In this document: one piece after another, positions 9,418 to 17,748 of the stretch
Position numbering within the stretch: the first letter of the stretch is position 1
How the letters are laid out: the number at the start of each line of letters is the position of its first letter
Assembly (NCBI GenBank): GCA_903960915.1
Contig: CAJCCO010000141.1
Span: 1 to 64,000 of the forward strand
Origin: an uncultured beta proteobacterium
GTDB taxonomy: Bacteria > Pseudomonadota > Gammaproteobacteria > Burkholderiales > Burkholderiaceae_C
Length of the DNA: 64,000 bases
Direction: 5' to 3'
Translations under genes and position numbers: made by a program
Notes under the pieces: generated by a model
Database searches by the model: none
Told to the model about the DNA's origin: nothing
The model's input: the letters and a program-made list of their open reading frames with translations, nothing else

Positions 9418-11235
9418 TTAAACGTAGTCTTTGTACTTGTCCAGGAAGCGCACCGGTTTGGCCAGCGCATCGCGGCGGAACGGATCGCCGAGTTCACGGG
9501 TGCACATGATCTCGATGACGCAGGTTTTGCCTTCGTTCATCTGCATGTCAATGGCGCGTTTGAAGGCCGGGCCCACGTCTTCGATCTTGTCCACCACGAT
9601 GCCTTCGGCACCCATGGCAATGGCGATACCGGCAAAGCTTTCGCTTTCCAGCTCGCCGGCCACAAAGCGGCGGTTGTAGAAGTCGACCTGGTTCTTCTTC
9701 TCGGCGCCCCATTGGCGGTTGTGGAAGACCACGGCGGTCACAGGAATGTCGTGGCGCACGGCGGTCATCAGCTCCGACATGCTCATGCCCCAAGCGCCGT
9801 CACCGGCGTAGGCCACAGCGGGTCGGTCCATGGCGGCGGCTTTGGCGCCAATCATGGTGGGCAGCGAGTAGCCGCAGTTGCCAAAGCTCATGGGCGCGAA
9901 GAAGCTGCGGGGTTCATCAAAACGCAAGTAGCTGTTGGCCACGGCGTTGATGTTGCCAATGTCGGTGGACACCATGACGCGCTTGGGCATGGCTTTTTCC
10001 AGCTCGCGCAGCACCTGGCGGGGGTGCAGGTAAGTGCCGCCGGTGGGGGTGCGCTCGCCTTTGGCTTCGTCGATCATGTCCAGGCTGTAGGCATCACGCT
10101 CGTGGGTCCAGGCGTCGAGTTCTTTTTCCCAGGCGTCTTTTTCAGCCTGAACGGTGGCGGCGCGTGCGGCCTTGGTGGCGTCACAGGCCAGCGTTTTGTC
10201 GGCCAGGCGCTTGAGCAGCTCTTTGGCCACGGCCTTGGCATCGCCGTGAATGCCCACGGTGATTTTTTTCACCAGCCCGAGGTTGGTGTGGTCGGCTTCG
10301 ACCTGGATGATCTTGGCATCTTTGGGCCAGTAGTCCATGCCGTGCTGGGGCAGCGTGCCAAACGGGCCCATGCGCGAACCCAAGGCAATCACCACGTCGG
10401 CCTGCGCCATCAGTTTCATGGCGGCTTTGGAGCCTTGGTAACCCAGCGGGCCGGCCCACAGCGGGTGGCTGGCCGGGAAGGAGTCGTTGCGCAGGTAGCC
10501 GTTGGCCACCGGCGAGCCCAGGCGCTCGGCCAGGGCAATGCACTCGGGCACTGCGTCGCCCATCACCACGCCACCGCCCGACAGGATGATGGGGAACTTG
10601 GCATTGGCCAGCAGCTCGACGGCAGCAGCCAGGCTGTTTTCGCCACCCGAGCCACGCTCTACGCGCATGGGCTTGGGGATTTCGCAGGTGATTTCGCCGT
10701 AGAAATGGTCGCGCGGAATATTCAGCTGGGTAGGCGCCATCTCGGACATGGCCCGGTCAAAGCAGCGGCCGGTGAACTCGGCCATGCGCTTGGGGTTGTT
10801 GACGTGGCCTTGGTACTTGGTGAATTCCTGGAACATCGGCAGTTGGTTGGCCTCTTGAAAGCCGCCCAGTCCCATGCCCATGGTGCCGGTCTCGGGCGTG
10901 ATCATCACCACTGGGCTGTGCGCCCAGTAGGCGGCGGCAATGGCGGTGACGCAGTTGCTGATGCCGGGGCCGTTCTGGCCAATCACCACGCCGTGGCGGC
11001 CCGACACGCGGGCATAACCGTCGGCCATGTGGCCCGCGCCCTGCTCGTGCACCACAGGCACCAGGCGAATGCCGGCGGGGGCAAAAATGTCCATCGCGTC
11101 CATGAAGGCCGAACCCATGATGCCGAAAATATCGGTCACGCCATTGGCCACCATGGTTTCAACAAAGGCCTCGGAAGGCGTCATCTTTTGCACGCCGCTG
11201 ACCACGGTGCGGGTGTCTTTTTTGGCTGAACTCAT
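9418..11235 (-). CDS. xsc: Sulfoacetaldehyde acetyltransferase (Xsc)
   Basis: This 605-residue thiamine-diphosphate enzyme has an N-terminal Pyr domain (VHEQGAGHMADGYARVSG supplies the catalytic glutamate), a central Rossmann-like domain (VVIALGSRMGPF), and a C-terminal PP domain with the ThDP/Mg motif GDGAWGMSMSELMTAV continuing to HNRQWGAEKKNQ. Length and the GTMGMGLGGFQEANQ segment are typical of Xsc rather than acetolactate synthase. It cleaves sulfoacetaldehyde with phosphate to acetyl phosphate and sulfite. The start has AGGAGA seven bases upstream. It is the first gene of the xsc-pta-soeABC operon and diverges from an IclR regulator gene. Pathways from taurine and from sulfoacetate converge here. 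Confidence 0.97.
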   Translation of the reverse strand: MSSAKKDTRTVVSGVQKMTPSEAFVETMVANGVTDIFGIMGSAFMDAMDIFAPAGIRLVPVVHEQGAGHMADGYARVSGRHGVVIGQNGPGISNCVTAIAAAYWAHSPVVMITPETGTMGMGLGGFQEANQLPMFQEFTKYQGHVNNPKRMAEFTGRCFDRAMSEMAPTQLNIPRDHFYGEITCEIPKPMRVERGSGGENSLAAAVELLANAKFPIILSGGGVVMGDAVPECIALAERLGSPVANGYLRNDSFPASHPLWAGPLGYQGSKAAMKLMAQADVVIALGSRMGPFGTLPQHGMDYWPKDAKIIQVEADHTNLGLVKKITVGIHGDAKAVAKELLKRLADKTLACDATKAARAATVQAEKDAWEKELDAWTHERDAYSLDMIDEAKGERTPTGGTYLHPRQVLRELEKAMPKRVMVSTDIGNINAVANSYLRFDEPRSFFAPMSFGNCGYSLPTMIGAKAAAMDRPAVAYAGDGAWGMSMSELMTAVRHDIPVTAVVFHNRQWGAEKKNQVDFYNRRFVAGELESESFAGIAIAMGAEGIVVDKIEDVGPAFKRAIDMQMNEGKTCVIEIMCTRELGDPFRRDALAKPVRFLDKYKDYV

Positions 11236-11310
11236 GGGGGTTTCTCCTGCAATCTATTAAAAAATCTACTCAAGAAGTAGAAGGGATTCAAAATTTCGAT
11301 ACAAAACATT

Positions 11311-11328
11311 CCAAATACCGGAATTTGG
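11311..11328. promoter_or_regulatory. Palindrome in the xsc leader, probable IclR-type operator
   Basis: CCAAAT-ACCGGA-ATTTGG is a perfect 6-bp inverted repeat, with TTCC/GGAA nested inside. It lies about 10 bases downstream of the predicted xsc -10 hexamer, so a bound protein would block early transcription. The neighbouring IclR gene is the obvious candidate binder; that link is inferred from position and from the TGGAAAT-type boxes known for IclR. Confidence 0.5.
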
Positions 11329-11332
11329 CAAA

Positions 11333-11361
11333 ACTATAGTCAGGGATTGGGAATTGGTCAA
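11333..11361 (-). promoter_or_regulatory. Predicted sigma-70 promoter of xsc operon
   Basis: Read on the minus strand: TTGACC (11361-11356), a 17-base spacer, then TATAGT (11338-11333). Four of six and five of six bases agree with the housekeeping consensus, at ideal spacing. Transcription would start near 11326, about 90 bases before the xsc ATG, inside the downstream palindrome. Confidence 0.65.
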
Positions 11362-11365
11362 CCGA

Positions 11366-11406
11366 AATTTCAATAAATAGAATTATTTATTCCATTTATT
11401 GAAATT
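11366..11406. promoter_or_regulatory. Long AT-rich palindrome between xsc and iclR-type gene
   Basis: Two 18-base arms (AATTTCAATAAATAGAAT and its inverse at 11389-11406) match at 17 of 18 positions around the 5-base spacer TATTT. The palindrome abuts the xsc -35 hexamer on one side and ends 5 bases before the first ATG of the divergent regulator gene on the other. A TAGAAT hexamer at 11378-11383 could be a plus-strand -10. The position suits a site that activates xsc and represses the regulator's own gene. Confidence 0.6.
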
Positions 11407-11411
11407 AGACT

Positions 11412-12245
11412 ATGATTCGGCCCATGAAAATCGTGCCCACCTCTGCGCAACATTCGGTCGAAATCAACGGCGACACGCCCACGATGCGGCTGTTTGCCTT
11501 GCTGGAAGTCATTGCCTCGAAAGACCAGTTTTTCTCGCTGCAAGAGCTGTCTGAAGAAACCCAGTTGCCCAAACCCACGCTGCACCGCATGCTGCAGCAG
11601 CTGGAAACCGCCGGCCTGCTGCAACGCAGTGTGGACGGGCGCCACTACGGCACCGGCGTGCGCTTGCGCCGCCTGGCCGAGAAACTGCTGCTGAACGATG
11701 TGTCGCACGGTGCCCGCCATGCGGTGCTGCGCCATTTGGTGGAAGAAGTGGGTGAAAGCTGCAACCTCACCGCCTTGAGCGGCAGCGAGGTGATTTACCT
11801 GGACCGGGTGGAAACCGCCGCCCCGCTGCGCTTTTACCTGCAGCCGGGCTCGCGCGTGCCGGTGCACTGCTCGGCCAGCGGCAAGATATTCTTGTCGGAG
11901 ATGACGCCCTCGCAACGCCAACGTCTGCTGGCGCATGCGCCGCTGGAAGCCTTCACGCCCAAGACGCTGACGCAGATGGACCAGCTGGAGCAAGAGATCA
12001 AACAGATCAAGCGCCAGGGCTTTGGGCTGGACAACGAAGAGTTTTTGCCCGGCCTGCTGTGCGTGGCCATGCTGGTGCCCAACGCCAGCGGCCGCTCCAA
12101 CCTGTGCGTAGCGGTGCAGGCGCCCATCATGCGGCTCACGGTCGACAAGGCCATGCAACTCCTCACCCCCCTGCACCGCGCTGCCGAGGCTTTGAGCCGC
12201 ATTGAAACCGATGCCCTGCCCGACCTCAGTGGCGCCAGCGCCTGA
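11412..12245 (+). CDS. IclR-family transcriptional regulator, divergent from xsc
   Basis: This 277-residue protein has an N-terminal winged helix at about residues 25-85 (MRLFALLEVIASKDQFFSLQ, then LSEETQLPKPTLHRMLQQL). The IclR effector-binding domain follows at about 95-265, with VHCSASGKIFLSEM and GFGLDNEEFLPGLLCVA. It probably senses a sulfonate intermediate and controls the divergent xsc operon, though taurine-linked xsc genes elsewhere are often under MocR-type TauR. No clear ribosome site precedes the first ATG. An in-frame ATG at 11424 is equally possible and leaves more room after the palindrome. Confidence 0.88.
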   Translation: MIRPMKIVPTSAQHSVEINGDTPTMRLFALLEVIASKDQFFSLQELSEETQLPKPTLHRMLQQLETAGLLQRSVDGRHYGTGVRLRRLAEKLLLNDVSHGARHAVLRHLVEEVGESCNLTALSGSEVIYLDRVETAAPLRFYLQPGSRVPVHCSASGKIFLSEMTPSQRQRLLAHAPLEAFTPKTLTQMDQLEQEIKQIKRQGFGLDNEEFLPGLLCVAMLVPNASGRSNLCVAVQAPIMRLTVDKAMQLLTPLHRAAEALSRIETDALPDLSGASA

Positions 12246-12294
12246 ACTAGCCCCTTAACCGGCCCCTTTTTTCCCTTATGCCCAGGAGTGGCCC

Positions 12295-13293
12295 ATGGCT
12301 GACCTCACCTCCCCCGCCGACCTGAACGCGCCCGACCTGATGGTCAGCGTGCGCGATGTCTTGGGTATCGACAGCGACCTGCGCGTGCCCGCCTTCAGCC
12401 GCCGCAGCGAACACGTGCCCGATGTGGACGCCGCCTACCGCTTCAACCCGGACGTGACGCTGGCCTTGCTGGCCGGCTTTGCGCACAACCGGCGCGTGAT
12501 GGTGCAGGGCCTGCACGGCACCGGCAAATCGACCCACATTGAGCAAGTGGCGGCACGGCTGAACTGGCCGTGTGTGCGCGTCAACCTGGACGGCCACATC
12601 AGCCGGCTCGACCTGGTGGGCAAAGATGCCGTGGTGTTGCGCGATGGCCAGCAGGTCACCGAGTTTCAGCCCGGCATCGTGCCCTGGGCGCTGCAACGCC
12701 CCATGGCCCTGATTTTTGACGAGTACGACGCCGGCCGCCCCGACGTGATGTTTGTGATTCAGCGCATTCTGGAGCGCGACGGCCAGATGACCCTGCTGGA
12801 CCAAAACAAGGTGCTGCGCCCGCACCCGTTCTTTCGCCTGTTTGCCACCTCCAACACGGTTGGCCTGGGCAACCTCAATGGCCTGTACCACGGTGCGCAG
12901 CGCCTGAACCACGCACAGATGGACCGCTGGAACATTGTGGCCGCGCTCAATTACCTCAAGGCCGAAGAAGAAATCGCCATTGTGGTGGCCCGCGTGCCCG
13001 CGCTCGCCGGGCACGAGCACCTGGCGCTGCTGCAAGCCATGGTGGCGCTGGCCGACCTCACGCGCCAAGGCTTTGCACTGGGCGACCTGTCCACGCTGAT
13101 GTCACCGCGCACTGTCATCACCTGGGCCGAGAACCTGCAAATTTTCAAAGACCCGGCGCTGGCGTTTCGCCTGAGCTTCTTGAACAAGTGCGACGAAGCC
13201 GAGCGTCCGCTGGTGGCCGAGTATTACCAGCGCTGCTTTCAGCGTGAGCTGGCCGAGGCCTACCCGCAGCAAGCCACGCCTGACCAGGGCTAA
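12295..13293 (+). CDS. cobS: Cobaltochelatase subunit CobS
   Basis: This 332-residue AAA+ ATPase of the MoxR/CbbQ clade has the Walker A segment GLHGTGKSTHIEQVAARLNW (about 75-94), a Walker B region LIFDEYDAGRPDVMF and the sensor region LFATSNTVGLGNLNGLYHG. These closely match CobS of the aerobic cobalamin pathway, which works with CobT and CobN to insert cobalt into hydrogenobyrinate a,c-diamide. It is 49 bp after the IclR gene and 5 bp before cobT. No cobN or other corrinoid genes are in the window, so this is a split pathway or a repurposed ATPase pair. Confidence 0.9.
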   Translation: MADLTSPADLNAPDLMVSVRDVLGIDSDLRVPAFSRRSEHVPDVDAAYRFNPDVTLALLAGFAHNRRVMVQGLHGTGKSTHIEQVAARLNWPCVRVNLDGHISRLDLVGKDAVVLRDGQQVTEFQPGIVPWALQRPMALIFDEYDAGRPDVMFVIQRILERDGQMTLLDQNKVLRPHPFFRLFATSNTVGLGNLNGLYHGAQRLNHAQMDRWNIVAALNYLKAEEEIAIVVARVPALAGHEHLALLQAMVALADLTRQGFALGDLSTLMSPRTVITWAENLQIFKDPALAFRLSFLNKCDEAERPLVAEYYQRCFQRELAEAYPQQATPDQG

Positions 13294-13298
13294 GCGCT

Positions 13299-15014
13299 GT
13301 GGTGCAGACGGTTCGTCAGCAGCAACAGGTAGAGGCGCTGTGCGCTGGCGCCATTCGGGCGCTTAGCGCGCAAGCCGGCCTGCACTTTCGCAGCCGCCGC
13401 CTGTACCGTGGCACGCAACTGCTGCCCTTGTTTGCGCCCCACCTGCACCCGGTGCTGGATCGCGACGACTTCGCCTCTTTTCGCGGCGCCGCCGACGGCC
13501 TGGCGCTGCGCCTGCGCCGCTCAGACGCCGAGCTGCACCGGCAACATTGCCCCACCGACCCGGTGGAGCGCCTGCTGTTTGAGCTGCTGGAGCAAACCCG
13601 GGTGGAGTCGCTGGTGCCCCCCGGCATGCCCGGCCTGGCCGAGAACCTGCGGCACCGCCACGCCGCCTGGCTGCAAAATTTTCATGCCAGCGGATTAACA
13701 GAAACCGCCCGGGGCTTGCTGCTGTTTACCGTGGTGCAAATCTGCCGCATGCGCGTCACCGGCGAGCCCGTGCTGGAAGACACCGAAGACCTGATGGAAA
13801 CCACGCGGGGCGCACTCTCGCCGCTGATCGGCCATGACCTGGCCGGCCTGCGCCGCCAGCGCCACCACCAGGCCCTCTACGCCGTGCATGCGCTCAACAT
13901 TGCCCGCCTGGTGGCGCGCATGAGCCAAGGTGGGCAAGACGACACCGACGACAGCGCCCAAACCCTGGCCGAGCCCGACCCCGACCGCGCCGCCTTCAGC
14001 CTGATGATGGACCTGGAGGCCGACCCCGAAGAAGGCGTGAGCGCCGCCGTCACCGGGCGCAGCCTGGTGCTGCAAGGCGCACAGAACCGCTACCAGGTAT
14101 TCACCCGCGCCTACGACCGCGAACTGCGCCCCGCCACACTGGTGCGCCCGGCCCAGTTGCGCGAGTACCGCGAACAACTAGACCGCCGCATTGCCAGCGA
14201 AAAATTCAACATTGGCCGCCTGGGCCGCGAGCTGCGCGCCCTGCTGGCCCTGCCGCAACGCGACGGCTGGGACGGCGAGCAGGAAGAAGGCCACATCGAT
14301 GGGCGCCAGCTGGCGCGCCTGATTGCCTCACCCGCCGAGCGGCGCCTGTTTCGCACCGAACACCTCACGCCAGTGGCCGACTGCGTGGTGAGTGTGCTGA
14401 TTGATTGCTCGGGCTCCATGAAGCAGCACATGCTGGCCGTCGCCACCTGGGTGGACGTGCTGGCGCGCGCGCTGGAACAAGCTGGTGCGCAGAGCGAAGT
14501 GCTGGGCTTTAGCACCGGCGCCTGGAACGGCGGGCGCGCCCAGCGCGACTGGCAACGCAGCGGCAAACCGCCCCACCCCGGCCGCCTGAACGAGGCCAGC
14601 CACCTGGTCTTCAAGGAAGCCGCCACCTCCTGGCAACGCGCCCGCGCACCGCTGGCCGCCCTGCTCAAGGCCGACCTGTTTCGCGAAGGCATTGACGGCG
14701 AAGCAGTGGACTGGGCGGCCCAGCGCCTGGCCAAACTCGACGCACGCCGGCGCCTGCTGATCGTCATCTCCGACGGCTGCCCCATGGACCGCGCCACCGA
14801 AATGGCCAACGACACCTTCTACCTGGACAACCACCTCAAAGACGTGGCCCAGCGCCTGGAACAAGGCGGCCAGATTGAACTGTTTGGTGTCGGCGTAGGA
14901 CTGGACCTGAGCCCCTACTACACCCGCAACGTCGCGCTCGACCTATCCGACGCCACCGGCCCCAGCGCCCTGCGCGAGGTGCTGGGACTGCTGGCGAAGT
15001 TTGCGAGGCGCTGA
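13299..15014 (+). CDS. cobT: Cobaltochelatase subunit CobT
   Basis: This 571-residue partner of CobS has a long N-terminal region with an acidic stretch near residues 205-245 and a C-terminal von Willebrand A domain. The MIDAS motif DCSGSMK is near residue 369 and a second segment reads VISDGCPMDRATEMAND. The predicted start is one of two adjacent GTG codons 5-8 bases after cobS, so translation is probably coupled. CobS and CobT form a two-tiered ring chaperone-like ATPase for CobN. The last 233 bases are repeated almost perfectly 3.84 kb downstream. Confidence 0.88.
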   Translation: MVQTVRQQQQVEALCAGAIRALSAQAGLHFRSRRLYRGTQLLPLFAPHLHPVLDRDDFASFRGAADGLALRLRRSDAELHRQHCPTDPVERLLFELLEQTRVESLVPPGMPGLAENLRHRHAAWLQNFHASGLTETARGLLLFTVVQICRMRVTGEPVLEDTEDLMETTRGALSPLIGHDLAGLRRQRHHQALYAVHALNIARLVARMSQGGQDDTDDSAQTLAEPDPDRAAFSLMMDLEADPEEGVSAAVTGRSLVLQGAQNRYQVFTRAYDRELRPATLVRPAQLREYREQLDRRIASEKFNIGRLGRELRALLALPQRDGWDGEQEEGHIDGRQLARLIASPAERRLFRTEHLTPVADCVVSVLIDCSGSMKQHMLAVATWVDVLARALEQAGAQSEVLGFSTGAWNGGRAQRDWQRSGKPPHPGRLNEASHLVFKEAATSWQRARAPLAALLKADLFREGIDGEAVDWAAQRLAKLDARRRLLIVISDGCPMDRATEMANDTFYLDNHLKDVAQRLEQGGQIELFGVGVGLDLSPYYTRNVALDLSDATGPSALREVLGLLAKFARR

Positions 15015-15022
15015 GGCGCGGT
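14790..15022 (+). repeat. Direct repeat copy 1 (3' end of cobT)
   Basis: This 233-base stretch matches 18630-18862 at a constant offset of 3840 bases with seven mismatches (14801, 14853, 14858, 14945, 14948, 15001, 15011), about 97% identity. Identity ends a few bases after the cobT stop codon. The two copies bracket a cassette of three complete genes. Confidence 0.95.
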
Positions 15023-15076
15023 AATACAAGTTGCTGGTCCGCCGCCATGTACCCAAAGTACCGGGCGGCTTCTTGA

Positions 15077-16006
15077 TCAAGCCTCGCTGGGGTGTACCAC
15101 TTCCCATGGCGCCGGCCAGTTGCCAGGCACACGCAGGTCCACCCCTGCATCATCTTCAATCACCTTGCACACCGTCATTTCACCGGCGCCGTCGCCATAG
15201 CGTTCACGCGCTTCCTTGAAGCGGGCATGGGTAGCCTGCGTCATCTCGTGGCGAATGCCGGTTTGTTGCATCAACTCCTCAATCAGCGCCAAATCTTTCA
15301 GGCACAACTCCAGCCGGAATGAGGGGTCGTAATGTCCAGCGAATATGGAGGGTACGTCATGCTGCATGACAAAGCTCTCGGCGGCTCCGCCCTTCATGGC
15401 AGCCCACCACACATCAGGCTCCAGGCCAGCGACTTTGGCCGACACCATGGCCTCTCCGATGGCCGCAGCGTGTACCAGCCACAGCTGGTTGTTCACCAGT
15501 TTGGCCACATAGCCATTGCCGTATTGACCCACGCGGCGAATGACGCCTACCCGCTTTAACACCGGCGTGACATGCGCAACGGCTGCATCGGTGCCTCCCA
15601 CAAACAGAATCATGTCGCCGCGTATGGCCGAGTCAATGGATCCCGTCACAGGCGAATCCACCGACATGCCACCCGCCGCCGCAAACTCCACACTCAACTC
15701 GCGCATCAACTGGGGTGCGCTGGTGGTCATGTCTACCCAAGCCTTACCTTTGCAAGATACCGACAGCAGACCCTGCGGGCCACGCAGCACCTGCTCGACC
15801 TGTATCGGCCCGAAAACCATGGTGAAGACGACATCCACCTGCTCCAACACCGCCGCAGGCGTGTCGGCCCAAATGGCTCCTTGTGCGACCAGCATGTGAC
15901 CAGCCTCACGATTAATGTCATGCACCACCAGCGTAAAGCCAGCGCGCTGAATATTGCGCGCAGCGGCACTGCCCATATTGCCCAGTCCAATGAATCCGAT
16001 TTTCAA
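15077..16006 (-). CDS. NAD(P)-dependent 3-hydroxyisobutyrate dehydrogenase-family protein
   Basis: This 309-residue beta-hydroxyacid dehydrogenase has an N-terminal dinucleotide motif IGFIGLGNMGSAAARN. The substrate-binding segment DSPVTGSIDSAIRGDM and the catalytic-lysine helix GNGYVAKLVNNQL (with the usual Lys) follow. The chosen start is TTG at 16006, because GAGGA lies seven bases upstream and the protein then begins directly at the Rossmann strand. It lies 32 bp after the binding-protein gene and is probably co-transcribed. It probably oxidises a small 3-hydroxy acid or reduces its semialdehyde; the exact substrate is not readable. Confidence 0.87.
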   Translation of the reverse strand: MKIGFIGLGNMGSAAARNIQRAGFTLVVHDINREAGHMLVAQGAIWADTPAAVLEQVDVVFTMVFGPIQVEQVLRGPQGLLSVSCKGKAWVDMTTSAPQLMRELSVEFAAAGGMSVDSPVTGSIDSAIRGDMILFVGGTDAAVAHVTPVLKRVGVIRRVGQYGNGYVAKLVNNQLWLVHAAAIGEAMVSAKVAGLEPDVWWAAMKGGAAESFVMQHDVPSIFAGHYDPSFRLELCLKDLALIEELMQQTGIRHEMTQATHARFKEARERYGDGAGEMTVCKVIEDDAGVDLRVPGNWPAPWEVVHPSEA

Positions 16007-16038
16007 GATGAAGTCCTCACGGTGTGTTTGTGGATGGT

Positions 16039-17601
16039 TCAGGCGAACCAACCTTTTTCTGCCAGGCGGTTGTCGTTCATGTCATAGCGTGCGTGTGGCT
16101 CCAGCCCCTTGAGTTTGACGCTGCCACCGTCCATCTGGTCACCTACACCAAAGCAGACCATGCCGGCCTCTTCAGAAATCAGTCGCTGCACTTCGGCATA
16201 CATTTCCTTGCGCTTGGCACGGTTGAGTTCCACACGAGCATCCACAACGAGCTTGTCCACGGTCGCGTTTTTGAAGTGGGTGTCGTTCCAGGCACCACCG
16301 CCCAAAAATTGCGTCGAGATCTGCAAATCTGCCGTTGGACGGTTGCCCCAGAACACCGAACAGAACGGCGCCTTCATCCAGATGTTGTCCCAGTAACCGT
16401 CACCCGATACGCGTTTTACATCCAGCGTCATTCCGGCCTTGGCCATGCTTTCCTTGAACATCACGCCGGAGTCTATGGCGCCGGTGTAGCAGCCGTCTGA
16501 CACCTGTACCTCGATGGGACCACTCACACCGGCCTTCTTGAAATGGAACTTCGCTTTGTCCGGATCGAATGCCTTGGGCTTGAGGTTGGCGTTGTAAAAC
16601 TGATCGGCCGGACCCACGGTCTGGTCATTGCCGAGCGAGGCATAACCGGAAAATACGTTGTCAATCACCTTCTGGCGATCGATGCCGTACTTGAGGCCCA
16701 GCATGACGTCGCGGCTCTTGAACGGTTCGGTGTCCAGCAAGGCCACGAAGCCGTAGCGGTTGCCGGTGCCTTTGGTGCGGGAGACAGTGATGCTCTTGTT
16801 CTTGGACAACAAACCGACCGTCTTGGGGTTGAGTCGATTCACCGCATCGACCTGCCCCGTGATCAGCGCCTGCGTGCGCGCCGCCGAGTCGCCGATGTAG
16901 CGAATCTCCACGGCATCGAAGTTACCCCGGTTGGGCTTCCAGTAATTGCCCGGTTTGCGCTTGGCCGTCACCCGCACACCAGGCTGCCAGTCCACCAGCG
17001 CATAGGCGCCCGTGCCATCGGGCTTGGAGAAGTCGGTGGTGCCGGCTGGCACGATGACCAGGTGGTAGTCCGACAACACAAAGGGCAGATCGGCGTTACC
17101 CGACTTCATGGTGATCTGCACCTGATGGGCAGACAACTTCTTGACATCGGTAATGGGCTCCAAAATGCCCTTGGCCGGTGATTTGGTTTCACCCCGATGC
17201 AGATTGATGGAGTAGATGACGTCATCAGCATCCAGCGTTTTTCCTGAGCCAAAGGTGATGCCCTTGCGGATTTTGAAGATCCACTCGGCCGCGCCAGGCT
17301 TGGACTCCCAACTCTCTGCCAACTCTGGCACAGCATTTCCTTTGGCGTCAATTTCTACCAGCTGATTCCAGAACATCAGGCTGTAAAAAATGGGAATCGA
17401 ATCGGCATAGGTGCGCGGGTCCAAGCTGTCGGACGGCGAACCCCCTTCCATACCCACGCGCAGGGTTCCCCCCCTTTTTACGGCGTTCTGCGCCATGGCG
17501 GGTAGCGCGCCCAAAGTGGCCGTTAGCCCCAGTGCGGCAGCACCGGTAATGAGTTGGCGGCGGTCCAGAATGATTCGGCTTTGGTGATGTGCGTCTTGCA
17601 T
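16039..17601 (-). CDS. Peptide/dipeptide-type ABC transporter substrate-binding protein (orphan)
   Basis: This is a SBP_bac_5 family periplasmic binding protein of 520 residues. I chose the ATG at 17601 because AAGGAG sits nine bases upstream. The N terminus has adjacent arginines and a hydrophobic stretch (DRRQLITGAAALGLTATLGA) ending in AMA, which may be a Tat-type signal. No permease or ATPase gene accompanies it. The nearest compatible transporter is the minus-strand set at 23.2-27.2 kb, whose own binding protein shares local motifs such as (V/P)SGDGYWDNIWMK-like and LSDY-like segments. Divergent from a LysR gene. Confidence 0.88.
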   Translation of the reverse strand: MQDAHHQSRIILDRRQLITGAAALGLTATLGALPAMAQNAVKRGGTLRVGMEGGSPSDSLDPRTYADSIPIFYSLMFWNQLVEIDAKGNAVPELAESWESKPGAAEWIFKIRKGITFGSGKTLDADDVIYSINLHRGETKSPAKGILEPITDVKKLSAHQVQITMKSGNADLPFVLSDYHLVIVPAGTTDFSKPDGTGAYALVDWQPGVRVTAKRKPGNYWKPNRGNFDAVEIRYIGDSAARTQALITGQVDAVNRLNPKTVGLLSKNKSITVSRTKGTGNRYGFVALLDTEPFKSRDVMLGLKYGIDRQKVIDNVFSGYASLGNDQTVGPADQFYNANLKPKAFDPDKAKFHFKKAGVSGPIEVQVSDGCYTGAIDSGVMFKESMAKAGMTLDVKRVSGDGYWDNIWMKAPFCSVFWGNRPTADLQISTQFLGGGAWNDTHFKNATVDKLVVDARVELNRAKRKEMYAEVQRLISEEAGMVCFGVGDQMDGGSVKLKGLEPHARYDMNDNRLAEKGWFA

Positions 17602-17748
17602 GTTGTGGGTCTCCTTCATGGTTCATGGGGTCGGGGGAAGTGATCTGCATAGCGCAGATCTTGGGCGAATATAGGTTTGCATTTCTCTTCAAGCAAACGA
17701 ATTCTTGTTATGCTTCTCATCACAAAACGTGATACTGGAGCTGGCCGC

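Noticed and set aside
9712-11229. 505-residue open frame antisense to xsc
   Set aside because: It lies wholly opposite a clear Xsc gene and has His/Gly/Val-rich composition typical of reverse-strand reading of GC-rich codons, with no family motif.
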